From the NCBI GenBank assembly GCA_003971905.1, contig RSEE01000138.1:62001-126000 (forward strand): a DNA stretch of 64,000 nucleotides, written 5' to 3'. Origin of the DNA: Moniliella sp. 'wahieum'. Taxonomy: Eukaryota > Basidiomycota > Moniliellomycetes > Moniliellales > Moniliellaceae. A program made the position numbers and the translations under genes. The notes under the pieces are model-generated. The model searched no databases. It was not told where the DNA came from and saw only the letters and a list, made by a program, of their open reading frames with translations. This document shows positions 44,782 through 56,405 of this stretch, one piece after another (position 1 is the first letter of the stretch; each line of letters starts with the position of its first letter).

Positions 44782-45788
44782 ATGTCCGACGTTGCCTCCG
44801 CCACCCCGGCTCCGGCCCCCGCCGCCTCCAAGCCGCTCCCGTCGAGCGAGGCTGTGTCCAAGCTGCTCAGCGTGCCCCTCGTCCGCGACTCGCTCCAGTA
44901 CGCCCACCAGACGCTGGCCAGCTACCCCCAGGTGTTCAACGTCGCTGTCGCCGGCGGCCACCTGGCTGCCGGCGGGCTGCGTGTTGTTGAGCCTCTTGCC
45001 GCCCGCTTCACTCCCCAGCTGCAGTACGTCGATGGCCTCGCCGTCAAGGGCATCGACCTGGCCGAGGCCAAGTTCCCCTATCCTTTCCACGCCACCCCTC
45101 GGAAGTGGCCAAGGACGTCAAGGCCGCCCCTGCCACGGCCCAGGTCAATGCCCAGGCCTTGGTTTCCGCCTACAAGACGGCCATCACCGACTCGATTAGC
45201 AAGACCTATTCCGACAAGATCGTCACGCCGGCCAAGGGAGTGTATGAGGCCCGTGTGGTGCCTACGTACGAGAAGGCCACTGCCAAGTTCGACGACCTCA
45301 AGGAACACAATGACTATGTCAAGGCGGCAGTTGAGAAGATTACTGCGCTTCACGCTACCCTTTCCGACCGTTTGGCCAAGACCAAAGAGTCGGGTAAGGA
45401 GCTGGAGGGGGAGGTGAAGAAGGAGGCCGTCACAGCCTCGAAAGGCATCCTCGCCGAGCTGGAAAAGCTGCGCTCCTTTGTCCTTTCCCTCCCTTCGGAG
45501 ACTGCCTCCCGCTTTCGTCCAGTCAAGGACACGGTCACTGACGCCTACGCCACGCTTGCCCACGAGGCTGCCGAGCCCAATGTGCCCGTCACCACCAAAC
45601 TCACCAACATTATCAACTATGTTCGCAACACGGCCCTCCCTGAGCTTCAAAAGGCCATCCAGCACCCCGACGCCACCGCCACTCCCTCTGCTGAGGCTTC
45701 GGCCGCGGCCGAGTCGGTGGCAGAAAAGGTCACTGAGGTGGCCGACCAGGTCGCTGAGGCTGTGCCGGCCGATGGCCCCTCGAACTAA
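44782..45788 (+). CDS. Perilipin-like lipid-droplet protein
   Basis: Coats lipid droplets and limits lipolysis (fungal CAP20/Mpl1 group). About 335 residues. Features seen: SSEAVSKLLSVPLVRDSLQY, VVEPLAARFTPQLQYVDGLA, and KGIDLAEAKFPYPFHATPSE, which follows the PAT-like pattern of a helix followed by VDxLAxKGLDxxExxFP. Amphipathic helices then fill the C-terminal half (TYEKATAKFDDLKEHNDYVK, TKLTNIINYVRNTALPELQ), and an Ala/Glu tail ends the protein. No membrane segment. One base missing near 45098, between ATP and EVAKDVKAA. The gene stands alone, with more than 4.8 kb of gene-poor DNA on each side. Confidence 0.8.
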
Positions 45789-46654
45789 GGTTGCGTTGCC
45801 CATGAGCTATCCCCTGGAAGGAGGGTCTGCGTGGAAGCAAGACTGGTCTGGGCATACCGCCGGTCCGGCTTGTGTTCGACATGCTCGGTCGCCAGTCCTT
45901 GGCCATTGTCCCACCGTTCCCCTAGCCGTCTTGTACGCGGTACTCGCACTCTCCCATTGTGGGCAGCCCGTTACGTCGCCTGGTAGCCTGACTTCCCCAC
46001 CTTTCTGTCCATTCTTCAACCCCTATGGATCGCCGATGCGTCGCCAAAATCATCCCCAGACCCCGTCTTGGCTGCTCGTGCTGCCGTTGGGCCTGCCTGC
46101 TTGGTTGGCACCGCTGCTCTCCTACCCTTCCCATTCCTCGTTTTTCCTCTGCCTGTTTGTTTCATGTCCCTCTTCTGTTCTCGCCCTTGTCTTGCCTTTC
46201 GCCGACCCCCCCCCCCCCTGTTAAGCCTACCTTTTCTTTCGTCCTACGGATCACGATCATGATTCCCATGCCTATATCCTTACACATCTTTTCTCCGCCC
46301 ATCGTATAGCAGTAGTGGTTATTGTATTGAGCCAGGGGGGAGCGGAAGGATACGTAGGCCAGTCTGGCGTACATTTGGGCAGATTCCCCCGTCGGCCGTG
46401 CTCGCCATCATCCGTCACCCGCTGCTGTTCTGTTTGCTCGGGTGAGATTCTCCACACAGGGGAATGGGCCTCCACCCATAGCTAATCGAAATTTCTAGCC
46501 CAGAACCTTGCCGGCCTCGCCACAAGCTTGTCTTTAGATTTGAGGGCACAACCTTGTCACAGCCTCGCCAACTCAGCTAGCCCCAACCTCTTGGACCACA
46601 CCGCGGCAACGCCGCCCAGCGAGGTTGTCCCTAGATTGCTGCCTAAAAAGCTCG

Positions 46655-46735
46655 TGGCAACCTTGCCCACCATTCTAGTAACAAACCTTGTCCGCCATTC
46701 TAGTCGCAATCTTGTCCGCCACCCTATTTCGCGAC
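46655..46735. repeat. Imperfect 25-bp tandem repeat
   Basis: Three adjoining copies have the pattern ACCTTGTCCGCCATTCTAGT plus 5 variable bases; the last is truncated. Confidence 0.6.
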
Positions 46736-46776
46736 ACTGTGGATAGCGGGCAGCCTCGACCCATGTTAAAAAGGAA

Positions 46777-46848
46777 GGTGTGTCCAGGAATCGAACTTGT
46801 GGTTTCCCCCGCTGAAAGTAGACATAGACCGTTGCACCATAAAAGCAC
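46777..46848 (-). pseudogene. Decayed tRNA-like sequence (Glu-TTC-like)
   Basis: Read on the minus strand, a 72-nt segment has an A-box-like TGGTGCAACGG, a loop CTTTCAG that would give anticodon TTC, and a B-box-like GTTCGATTCC at proper spacing. The anticodon stem does not pair, the T stem pairs at only three of five positions and the acceptor at about five of seven, so it is unlikely to be functional. It could be a tRNA relic or the head of a SINE. Confidence 0.4.
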
Positions 46849-46999
46849 TAACTACTTTGTGGCGATCACTGGACCCAATATTCGTATGTCCGTTTTCACA
46901 CGAAGAGTCGTCAAAAACATTTGTAGACTGGTGGTGAAGAGTATACATCAGTGGTGGGTACAACTTCTCATAGTATCATTCGTAGCCCATATGGAACCG

Positions 47000-49750
47000 T
47001 CTACACATTCATTGCTGTAATTGTACTGCCGCACAATGTCCTCGTCCGTCGATGGAACATTATCGTCCTCGACCGCCCAGTCCTATGCAAAGGCCAAGTC
47101 AGCAAGTCGCAGGATGTCGATGTGGGGAGAGACAGAGTGTGACAAAGTGGTTAAGCACTAACGTATAGCAGCGCTGCACCGCTGATGTCCGAGCCCGTCT
47201 TGCTTAAACTCATCCTGCAGCTCCAGGACCACGAGACGAAATCGGGGAGTGGCTTCTTACGTTTCTTGCTATTACTTGCCCCTGCCGAGTCATCCAGACT
47301 CTTTCGGTACTTAAACAGGAGAAAGGAGGCGTCCTTCAAATACTTGTCGTTCACCCCCGTCTGGTTTGCTCGGTCGTCGACCCGACCGTCGTTCTGGACG
47401 ACCATATCGAGCTGGTGATCGACTTCGCGCCTATAGTAGCTTCGACGCTTGAACGTAGATTCCTTTCCGTCTTAATGTGTTCGCCAGTTAGTCAGTCGCC
47501 TTGGTGCACACTCAGCACAGCACTAGAGCCTCGTGTACGCACCAGACAATCAGTCACGTTCTCCGCCAATGTATTTGTACCCGTTGCCATCCACAGTCGC
47601 ACAAACGACAGCACACGTGAGCAGTCATGCACATCACTGAAGCCATCTCGTTATCGCCCTTCATTATCGGCAACACGGGCTGTACAAAGACCCATCCTTC
47701 GGTATTCGAATCCCAGACAGGGATGAGCTCCTCGTGATACTGCCTGTGTATGTTCGAAAAAGGCATTAGCAAGCTTTCTTTCCTTGCAGGAATCACGGCG
47801 GCTTCACACTGCAAGCAACTTGGACTAGGTAGTGATACTCACACTTAAGCTGTTTGACCAGCTGCTCGCACAACGGGAGGAGAGACTTTGCTGTTTCTGA
47901 TACAAACAAGAAAAAGTTCTTTGCCCTTCTAGACTCGGCCCATGGTACGTCCATGTTGCCCAGAAGCAGGCTGTTAAGAGAGCTTGGCCAATTGGACACA
48001 TTGTCTCCAAAACCATTGGCCCATCCCTCCAGCTGGAGACGGACTAGTTGTTTCGGGCACAGGCCGTGGCACTGAGGGTGCTGATGCCCTTCTTTTTCCT
48101 CCCCGTCCCACCACGTGCCTATGTCGTACCAGGATGGAAGTCAGTAAGCCAAGAGTTTCCCCTGCGCGGTGGAGTGCAAGGCAATTTACTGATGGCCGTC
48201 GTTGAGGTGCAGCTTTTTGTCATGTTCACCTAAGCAAGAAAGGCGGTACGTGTCGTTTTGCATGTGAACTTCGGCAGTTTGGTCGTCTCGTCCTGGGCCG
48301 AGTTGGCCCCGATGTTGTACCACAAGTCATTGTCGGCGTCGTGTTGCCACAAGACGAGAAAGATAGGCGCGGTAATACCGAGCAGGTGAACAGGTTCGCC
48401 AAGGTACATGTGAATATCCAGATCGCGTGGAAGCTTATTGACCATCGGCTCAGTCACTTGTGCCGATCAGATCCCATCGTCCCTTGTGTGGCTCTTCCAT
48501 GAACCCGTCCCTGTGATGACCTGGACCATAGCCCTGGGCGACCAGGGCTGGTTTACTGTGGCATCTTGGAGCGGATGGAAGGGTTCGAGGACATGTATGA
48601 GCTGGAAAATGCCGTTGACCGAAGAACACAATGTACATCGTTTCCTGATACAAACTGGATGCTCGATGCACACGAGAGGCTGCTGCATCTTCTCAATTGC
48701 CTTAGTTTTGTTGAGCGAGTAAAGAGACAATTTCCCTTCGGTCTTGCCCGCGACTTGTGCGAATGTGGTCTTTCTCGCAACGAGATAGTTGGACTGGAGT
48801 ATTCGTGCTGTATATAGCTGCTGTCACGACTATCTCAAGTGCACAACTTAAAAAGAATCTATATATGAAACGCCCAGGCTGCAGGGGGGCGCCGTGGGCT
48901 GGCGGTGGCGTGGGGGGGACAACACTGGCGCCATGCGGGTGGACCACCGGTGGACCACCGGTGGTTGCGTCTATAACCGCATGCAGCTGCCGCGCTCTTG
49001 CCTCTCGACTACCACCATCACCACCGCCTCTCTCTCGCTGGCCACACACTGTGCTACCAGAGCTGGCGCATGTGCCCGGCTCGTTGCGCTGCCATTATAT
49101 ACACCCCCGCCGACGTGCTTGCTGTGCAAGGGCCTGGCCTCGGTATGTCCACGCCCCCAGGCGGATGCTTGTCGGACTGACTCGTCTGTGCGCAGCTGAC
49201 GGAAACGAGTCGACCACGCCTGGTGGCATGGTCTTGCCTGGTATCCTTCACGTCAAGATATCGGTCATGCCTCCAACAGCGATTGAACATCAACGACAAG
49301 GGCGCTTCGAGCGGACGGTCGACGGCGACGGTTTCCCCGGCTAGGGCTCGACGGTCAGTACCTGCGCTTTGTCCTTATCCGCCCCATACACTGACAACGC
49401 TTTAAGCAGGATGATTGAAGAAGGCGCTCAAGTGCTGCGGCAACGACCACGGAACATGTGCAGGCTTGCACACAGATCATCGTTCGCCGTATGGTTGCGG
49501 GACTCATTCTCCCTCTCGAACACGATGACGCTTCGCCCCCACGCCGCAAGTGTGTGGCCCTTGTATCTTTGCCCTTCGCCTATCATCTCGGCGTCCCCAT
49601 GATGTTTTTGGTCCGCGATTAGACGACGAATGCAAAGTTTCTGGTTGCCGCCGTCCTGAGGCTCCTCGAACAACCTGCCGTTGTTTGGCGCTCCTCTATC
49701 TCTGTGTCTAAACACCATGGCAATGCATGCTTTTAAAGATAATCCATGCC
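47000..49750. other. Lower-GC stretch with broken open frames
   Basis: Base composition is visibly less GC-rich than neighbouring genes. On the minus strand, several short frames (for example 48230-48457 with LPRDLDIHMYLGEPVHLLGI and 47793-47999 with FFLFVSETAKSLLPLCEQLV) read like protein but are separated by stops. On the plus strand, a GTATGT...GCGCAG pair at 49142-49197 would splice two in-phase frames ending at 49344 (HVKISVMPPTAIEHQRQGRF). I recognise no family. Possibly decayed or intron-rich genes, possibly acquired. Confidence 0.3.
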
Positions 49751-50653
49751 TGATCTGATAGCATCGTGGCACCCTAGCACCACCCTAGCCGCCAGCCTGG
49801 TGGAAATCTGTGGCTAGTCTTGCCACCAGCCTGGTGGCATCTGTGGCTAGCCTTGCCATCAGCCTGCCAGCAAGGCTGGGATGTCCGGGGATAGGTGGGG
49901 GATAGGTGGGGGATAGCTGGAGGCAACCTGGCGCCAAGCTGTCGCGCAGATGTCTCGACCTTGCGACCATCTTGCCGCCAGCTTTCTTGTACAAGGTGTG
50001 GCAATTCTAATCATAGTCTAACGGTATCAAGTTACTACCCTGTGGCGAGACGGCGGCAACGTTGTGACGAGAAATTCCGATTAGCTATGCCGCATAGGCA
50101 AAGCATCATGTATGCGTCATGTCTTCGCTCGCCACAGCAACAGCGTTTACTAATGGGGGGAGAGGACGAGCGAGAGTGTGGCCAACTCTCTGCGGTTGCT
50201 CACTGGTAGTAATAGCGCGAGACCCGTACTCCTCAGGCCTACTGGTAACCGGTTTGTCAATCCTCATCTCCTCGATGACATGTGCCATCCACATTCGGAA
50301 TCTCTCTTAGTCCCGAGGGTCCGAGGCTGCGTGGGGGATGGTGGAGGAAAAGACGGCTGGCCGCCTGCGGGAGCACGGGGGTCTGTGCGTTGTGTACAAC
50401 GAAGCCCAGGAAGAGCCGCCACATCCAGCCGACAACGGCTGAAATTTGAAATCGGCCGCCCATGTACGACGCGTCGGAAATGGCAAGACGAGCGCGGAAC
50501 GAAGAACGCGTCGTGCTAGGGTTGCCCTCCCTCTCTCCTCGCTCACTGCCGCGTTGAGACCAACTCTTCCCGCGACCACCGCCACCACCGCCACCACCGC
50601 CACCACTTCCTCCCGCGCTCCCCCCCCGCTCGATCGCCTGCGCTCTTGTCGCG

Positions 50654-52286
50654 ATGGATGACACTGATTTCCACCACATTTTCTACGGCCTGGGCGCGCA
50701 GACCGGCCGTCTGCGTCTGACCCAAGCTGGGCTGGGATGGAAGCCGACTGGTGGGAGGCTGGGCAGACAATCACCGAAGCCGCCACCAACCTCAAGTCGT
50801 TCAAGTGGATCAAGGTGGCGCGTAACTACCAGCTCCGGATTGGCTTGCGCGAGCACAACGACCGTGGTGAGGAGCGGATCACGTTTGATGGGTTTCTGCG
50901 CGAAGACCATGATCGGTTGGCGAGCGCGTTGCGGCGCTGGTACGATGCGCCCCTCGAGTCGGTCGAGGTGAGCATGCGCGGTTGGAATTGGGGCAAGGCG
51001 GAGCTGGCGTCGGACGACGTGCAGTTCCTGATCAAGGACAAGCTGGCGTTTGAGATTCCGTTGAGCCATGTGGCCAACTCGAACATTGCGGGCAAGACCG
51101 AGGTCAGCATGGAATTCATCAACCCCGAGCAGCAGCAGCCGACAGCCAACAGTGGTGCAGCCTCGGGCGGGCGGAGCAAGCCGCCGCGGACGCAGGGAGA
51201 CCAGCTGGTAGAAATGCGGTTCTACATTCCTGGCATTGTGGATACCGGCAGTGATGCTGGCTCAGACAAGGAGGAGGAGACGGCGGCATCGGCGTTCCAT
51301 GATGCGCTGAAGGCCAAGGCGGATATTGGTCAGGTGGCAGGCGATGGCATTCTGCTGTTCCAAGACGTGCTGGTGTTGACGCCACGCGGGAGGTACGACA
51401 TTGACATGTATCCTACCTTTTTGCGGTTGCGCGGCAAGACATACGACTACAAGGTCCTCTACAGCAGCATCAACCGTCTTTTCCTGTTGCCCAAGCAAGA
51501 CGTGCACGTTCAGTTTGTCATCAGCCTCGACCCGGCAATCCGACAGGGCCAGACTCGCTACCCGTACCTTGTTCTTCAGTTCCCACGGGAGGAAGAGATG
51601 GATGCCGAACTCAACTTGGACGAGGAGACGATTGCGACCAAGTACGGGGGCAAGCTCAAGAAGCGCTATGAGGAACCAACGTTCAAGATTGTCACTACCC
51701 TCTTCAAAGTACTTACCGGCCAACGTTTGATCATCCCTTCCACGTTCGAGAGCAGCACTTCCCAAAGCTCGGTCAAGTGCAACGTCAAGGCGGCCGATGG
51801 TCTGCTTTATCCCCTGGACAAGGCCTTGCTATGGGTGAGCAAGCAGTCGGTCTACGTTCCCTTTAGCGATATTCAGAAACTCGTCTTTTCCCGTGTGGGG
51901 GGGCAGTGAGCAGTGGCAAAACATTTGACTTGAAGGTCCTTACGCACGGGTCCACCAGTCATCTGTTCCAGAGCATCAACCGTGAGGAACATGAGAAGCT
52001 CAACAGCTACTTCCTCGAGAAGAAGTTGAGGGTCAAAAACGAGATGGCTGAGGACGGTGGCATGGCACTCCAGGCCGCCGCGGGCGTTTTGTCGGATGAG
52101 GAGATGCCCGATGTGGGTGCGGATGACGACGAGGACTCGGAGGAGGACGAGGACTTTGAAGCGGAGTCTTCCGACGGCGGATCTCCTTCCGAAGAATCGT
52201 CCGACGAGAGTGGAGCTGAGGTTGTATCCGAGTCCGAGGCCAGGGGAGACAAGCGACCGATCAAGAAGCGCAAGACAACCAAGTAG
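50654..52286 (+). CDS. POB3: FACT complex subunit Pob3 (SSRP1 family)
   Basis: Histone chaperone subunit that works with Spt16 during transcription and replication; nuclear. N-terminal MDDTDFHHIFYGLGAQTGRL and GLGWK, then FKWIKVARNYQLRIG, FDGFLREDH, and WNWGKAEL (first PH-like part). SSRP1/Pob3 middle domain follows: EMRFYIPGIVD, FQDVLVLTPRGRYDIDMYPT, FLRLRGKTYDYKVLYSSINR, FLLPKQDVHVQFVISLDPAI, YPYLVLQFPREEE, then VKCNVKAADGLLYPLDKALL and SGKTFDLKV. It ends in an acidic tail (DDDEDSEEDEDFEAESSD) and basic KKRKTTK, with no HMG box, as in other fungi. Two single-base breaks, near 50750 and in the G run at 51898-51904. About 544 residues, no intron. Convergent with LOS1. Confidence 0.94.
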
Positions 52287-52495
52287 GTTAGTCTCCGCTC
52301 TCATCTCAATGTTATTAGCTACCCTGTTCCCTCTCCCGACACATGTCGGCCGCTATCGCGAGTTTAGGCCTGGCCTGTCAACTGGAACGTCTCATAGTTG
52401 CAGGTTACATCGTAAACGGAGGAATGAAGGGGATTGCAGGTCAGTCTGCAGGGGGAGGGTACTCGTATGCTGGCGAACTGGGGTCAGCACTTCTA

Positions 52496-55400
52496 TCAAG
52501 CCGCACCAGTCGAAGCCTGAACAAACTTGAGCAGCACACGCCGAAAGGCTTTGGGCTCAAGCGTCTTGGCGCCCTGGGCCACCTCGGAGGCCAGCACGTC
52601 AGGGCAGTTGATGGAGGGGAAGTAGCGTGTAAGCAGAAACTCGAGCAGCTCGTCCCCGCGGGCCAAATATGCCTTTTTCAGGAGACCCGCTAGCTCGGTG
52701 AGGACTTGCTGCGCTTGGGTATCGGCCAGGTCAAATTCTGGTGTGGCTGCCGTCTCAAAGACCAAGGGCACAATCCGTTCGTACAGGAACGATTCGAATC
52801 CGCTGACCGTCGTGCCCCAGGCCGTCACAACGCCCGCTAAACAGGTCACGGCGCTGCGTTGCGTTGCGTTTTTGTCGGCGGCATTACCCATAGTAGATCA
52901 AACTCTCTAGGATGGGTTGGAGTTGTGCTTGGTTTTCTGTTGCAGAGCCAAGAGATTAGTACAGGACTCTGAACAAGAGAGCGCCTGGGCAGGACGAAGG
53001 TAAGGTTACGTACTGGGAGAAAGAAGAACGCCATCGAGCCAGATGAGACGAGCTGTGAATCAGGCCAATGGTAGGCCTTTTGGAGGAGCGTGCGTTCCAG
53101 GGACTCGTCCGTACCCGTGATGGTTGGTTGAAGAAGGCAAATGTGCGCTGGAGCAGCCCGATCAGAAGCTCGTCCAACGTTGCTTGCACATCCCTCTGGT
53201 ACTTGTTGACGAGCATCGAGAGAAAGTTGAGGCTTTCGACCAGCTCGGCCGCGGACAGCTCATTGAGCACTGCGTCAATCAAGATCGGCACAAAGGGCAA
53301 CGCATGACGGCCGATGGTATTGATGATCCGCGCAAAAGCACCGCGACCAGCCTCGCGAACAATTCGAAAGTCGCGCAAAGCAGCAACCGAGGCCATAATG
53401 TGCTCGGTCATGCGCTTGAACGCATCGATCCAAAGTGGGACGGAGGCGATGGACTCTGCCGATTGGTTGCTCGCATCGGGGAACCCTTTGGCCAGCGTGC
53501 TCATGGCGAGGATCAAGTGGTGCACTTGGAGGACCAAGCGAAGATCGGTGCGGCCTGACGCATCAAAGGCCTGCACTGCCTGCGTCAGGCCGTGGGCCAG
53601 GGGAGAAATGATGGTGGCCAAGAGCGCTGCCTGCCGTTCGGGTTCATGGTGCACTGAGGCCAGCAGGATCCCAGCGACATTGAACAGATGAAGTTGGCTG
53701 TCAAATGCGGAACTGTCCGTGGCGCGTTCGAATGGGTCCGTGCCCTGTGGGACAGGCGGCAGATCAGCCTGGATGAGCAACACATCTTGCATGTTCTCCA
53801 GCATGGGGGGCACCATCTCCGGCGTAATGTGAGTACGTGTTTCGCGCACAAAACGACCAAAAAGGTAGTTGGCCCGCTTACGGAACCCGGGTTCGGGGCG
53901 GTGGATGCCACGGGCATCTAGAAAGTAGGTAAGTGCGTCCTGCAGGAGCCCCGGTCGGACCTGGAAGAAGGCGCTGTACCGAACAAGTGTCTCGAACAGC
54001 TGGAGTTGCACCGCCGGATGAGGGAATGCAGCCACGCCCGACGTCAATGCGCGCTGCACCGTCTCCCCCAAAAGGTTGAGGGGGAGCACCCGCAGCTGTT
54101 CGCCACTTACCTTGGGCTGCACTCCGCGCTTAGCCCCAGGCGCAATGACGGGCAGCCCCGTTGTCTCGACAAACGCAAACGGGGAAAGGCCAGCTTTAAG
54201 GGGGGAGGAGGCAGACGTGCTGAGAATCTCCCCGAAAATATAGGTGCAGAAGAGGGCGACCTCAATATCCTGCCAGGAAGGCATCGGCACCGATCCGCCC
54301 GAAGCAATGCTCTCCTCGTACCTGACCAAGGACCCGATAATCACGTTCTGCATTGCCGAGGAAAACAGTTTTCGTCCAGCCCAGCAACCGAGGCAGCGAC
54401 TTGCTGTAACTTTTTGCGCAACTGCACAAACGCTGCCTCGTCCGAATCGGGTGCATCGTCATCCTGCGCCGCCGCCTCAGGCGTGTCTTCCTCGGACCCC
54501 AACCCAGTCCAGGGCAGGTTGGGCGCATACTTGAGTTTCTGTCCCACCACTGCCAACAGGCTGGTGAGGAAATCGGATTGGGCCAGGAGCTGGGAGGATG
54601 GCTCGGCGCCCCCCGTGGAACGGCGTTTGCTCTTCTTGCACATGCCCAAAATAGCCTGGATCGTGGGCAAGACTTGTTCCGAGGTCCCCTCATGCTCGTC
54701 TGCCAAGAAACAGAGGATGAGGGGCAAGTGGTTGGTAAGCATCTCCACTGCTGCCTGTCCCGACTGACCAAAGAAACCAACTTCCTCTGCTGTCGAAGAG
54801 ACCGCGCCCGCCACAGCGCTCGTGTCGTCAATGATCTTGACCAGCTCGATTCCAATCCCGTCCACGAGCTTGGCAATTCGCTCGCGGAAATCAAGTGTGG
54901 CTTCTTCCTCGGCTACGGGGAGTGGGGTGAACGAGGCAGACGCTGGCAAATCTAGACCCAAGGCGAGAAGCTGGGCGTTGGTGCCACGGCTGCGGGTCGA
55001 GCGTTCTTGCACGGTGAGAATCGATGTGAGTCCCAAGAGAGAGAGGAGCTGCTGCTTGTCAGTCGGCTTCATTCCCTTGAGCACCACATCCAGCAGCGCG
55101 TCTGCGCGGCGCCCTGCACTTCGGTAGAAGGCAGATGGAGCGCGCGCATCACACCTCGACCGTTTCGGAGGTCACCATGAGTGAAATGTCGAGCCAGGAG
55201 GCGTAGTCCCCGGCGCAGACCAGCGCCTGGCGCAACAATCCAGTGGCAGTTGCCGCACTCAAGCCTTGTGCAGGCGTCTGGGTGGGAGTAGGCGCCAGCA
55301 CAGAGAGACAGTCCCGGGCGATGGACCAGACCTGGTCGGCAAGGGCAGTCGCATGATGAGCGCGGATCGCATCCTTCACCTGGCCATCGCGCAGAAGCGT

Positions 55401-55962
55401 ACGGCGGTCCTTGGCAGCACGAATCATAACGTCGGAGCCGAGGGTAAGGGAAAGGTCATGCAGGGCACGCAGGACCAAGTCGGCGACATGCACATTGAGC
55501 GGCGCGCCGGGCGAGGGGCGGACAAGGGCAAATAAATCAAGAAGAAGGGCGGGGCAGCCGGCTGGGAATAGAGGTAGGCCAGCAGTTGGGTGATGGTCTG
55601 GGCCAGCTTGCTGGCGAGCGCAGCGTTGGGCTCGCCCGTGCCGGCGACATAGGTGGTGTGGACATGCGCCAAGAGCGCGGGCGGCAGGGCCGCGACGGCG
55701 GGGTCGTTGGGGGCGCCACGAGGAAGGCAGAGACGAGGGAGAGGGCAAAGATGCGCACCGGCACGTCGTGCGCCGGCACCGCCGCGAACACGGCCCACGC
55801 CGCGGGCCACACGTCATGTGGGCGTGTCTGGACGTCGGCGAGAAAGGCGAGGGCGTGGGCGCGGAGACTGCCCGTGTCGGCGCCACTGCCGCCACTGGCG
55901 CCGCCGCCACGGCCAGCGGTTGGATCAGCAGCGAGGCGGACCGCTTCGACAAGCTGCTCCAT
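52496..55962 (-). CDS. LOS1: Exportin-T, tRNA nuclear export receptor (Los1)
   Basis: Karyopherin that exports mature tRNA with Ran-GTP. About 1,130 residues of HEAT-like helices. Recognisable parts in order: MEQLVEAVRLAAD, FLADVQTRPHDVWPAAWAVF, LASKLAQTITQLLAYLY, VADLVLRALHDLSLTLGSDV, DYASWLDISLMVTSE, LLDVVLKGMKPTDKQQLL, PLILCFLADEHEGTSEQVLP, FGEILSTSAS, RYSAFFQVRPGLLQDALTYF, RANYLFGRFVRETRTHITPE, VLPFI-type repeats, and a C-terminus LLEFLLTRYFPSINCPDVLA. Intron 52937-53013 (GTACGT...CAG). Single-base breaks near 55690, 55555, 55105, 54375, 53075 and 52888. Start chosen at 55962; the upstream frame is only the translated (CCA/TCC)n leader. Confidence 0.9.
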
Positions 55963-55980
55963 CAGACTTGTGCTCGCCAC

Positions 55981-56011
<31 letters not shown>

Positions 56012-56405
56012 GAGGAGGAGGTGGTGGTGGTGGAGGTGGGATGGAGGTGGTGTGGGGTGGGGAGGAGGAGGTGGTGGTGGTGTGGTGGTGGTGGTGCCGG
56101 CGGGCGAGATGCTCCCGGCGGGGACACTGGGCCTGCGCAGGGGTCACCAGCGTCGAGGGCAGTAGGGTTGCGCTAGGGTTGTGGGCGGAGCACAGTTGGT
56201 CGATAAGCGAGCCTCTAGAGGATGGCCATCTCAGCTCGCATCCTATGGGCTTTTGTCTGGGGAGACCATGCTCCGCATTGGATACCAATGGTCGTACATT
56301 GGCCCAGCCGCTATAAGAACAGAGAGGCTGGTACCACACTTGCTCTCTCTCCCTTGGTGGTCTAGGCCATCCTACCGTAAAAAAGAGACCCACGGTTCTG
56401 GTCGG
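55963..56405. other. LOS1 upstream region / Rdh54 3' side
   Basis: About 440 bp; apart from the triplet repeat nothing is recognised. Confidence 0.4.
55982..56092. repeat. GGA/GGT triplet repeat, LOS1 leader
   Basis: Interrupted GGA and GGT triplets on the + strand; CCA/TCC-rich in the 5' leader of LOS1. Confidence 0.85.

Larger units (their letters stand above)
45789..50653. other. Gene-poor region, 4.9 kb
   Basis: Holds a C/T-rich 3' region to 46320, a 25-bp imperfect tandem around ACCTTGTCCGCCATTCTAGT (46655-46735), a tRNA-like relic (listed), an unclassified lower-GC stretch (listed), a repeated GCCACCAGCCTGGTGG phrase (49785-49870), and GATAGGTGGGG units (49890-49920). The final 80 bases before the Pob3 start are rich in CCACCG repeats. 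Confidence 0.5.

Noticed and set aside
50007-50084. tRNA-like segment: CTAATC pairs with GATTAG at 78-nt spacing, with an A-box-like TAGTCTAACGGT
   Set aside because: No B box or T-arm can be formed and no anticodon stem pairs. The 6-bp end pairing is probably chance.
55963-56127. His/Ser/Pro-rich N-terminal extension of Los1
   Set aside because: It is a triplet repeat in the 5' leader. MEQLVEAVRL at 55962 matches the family start.
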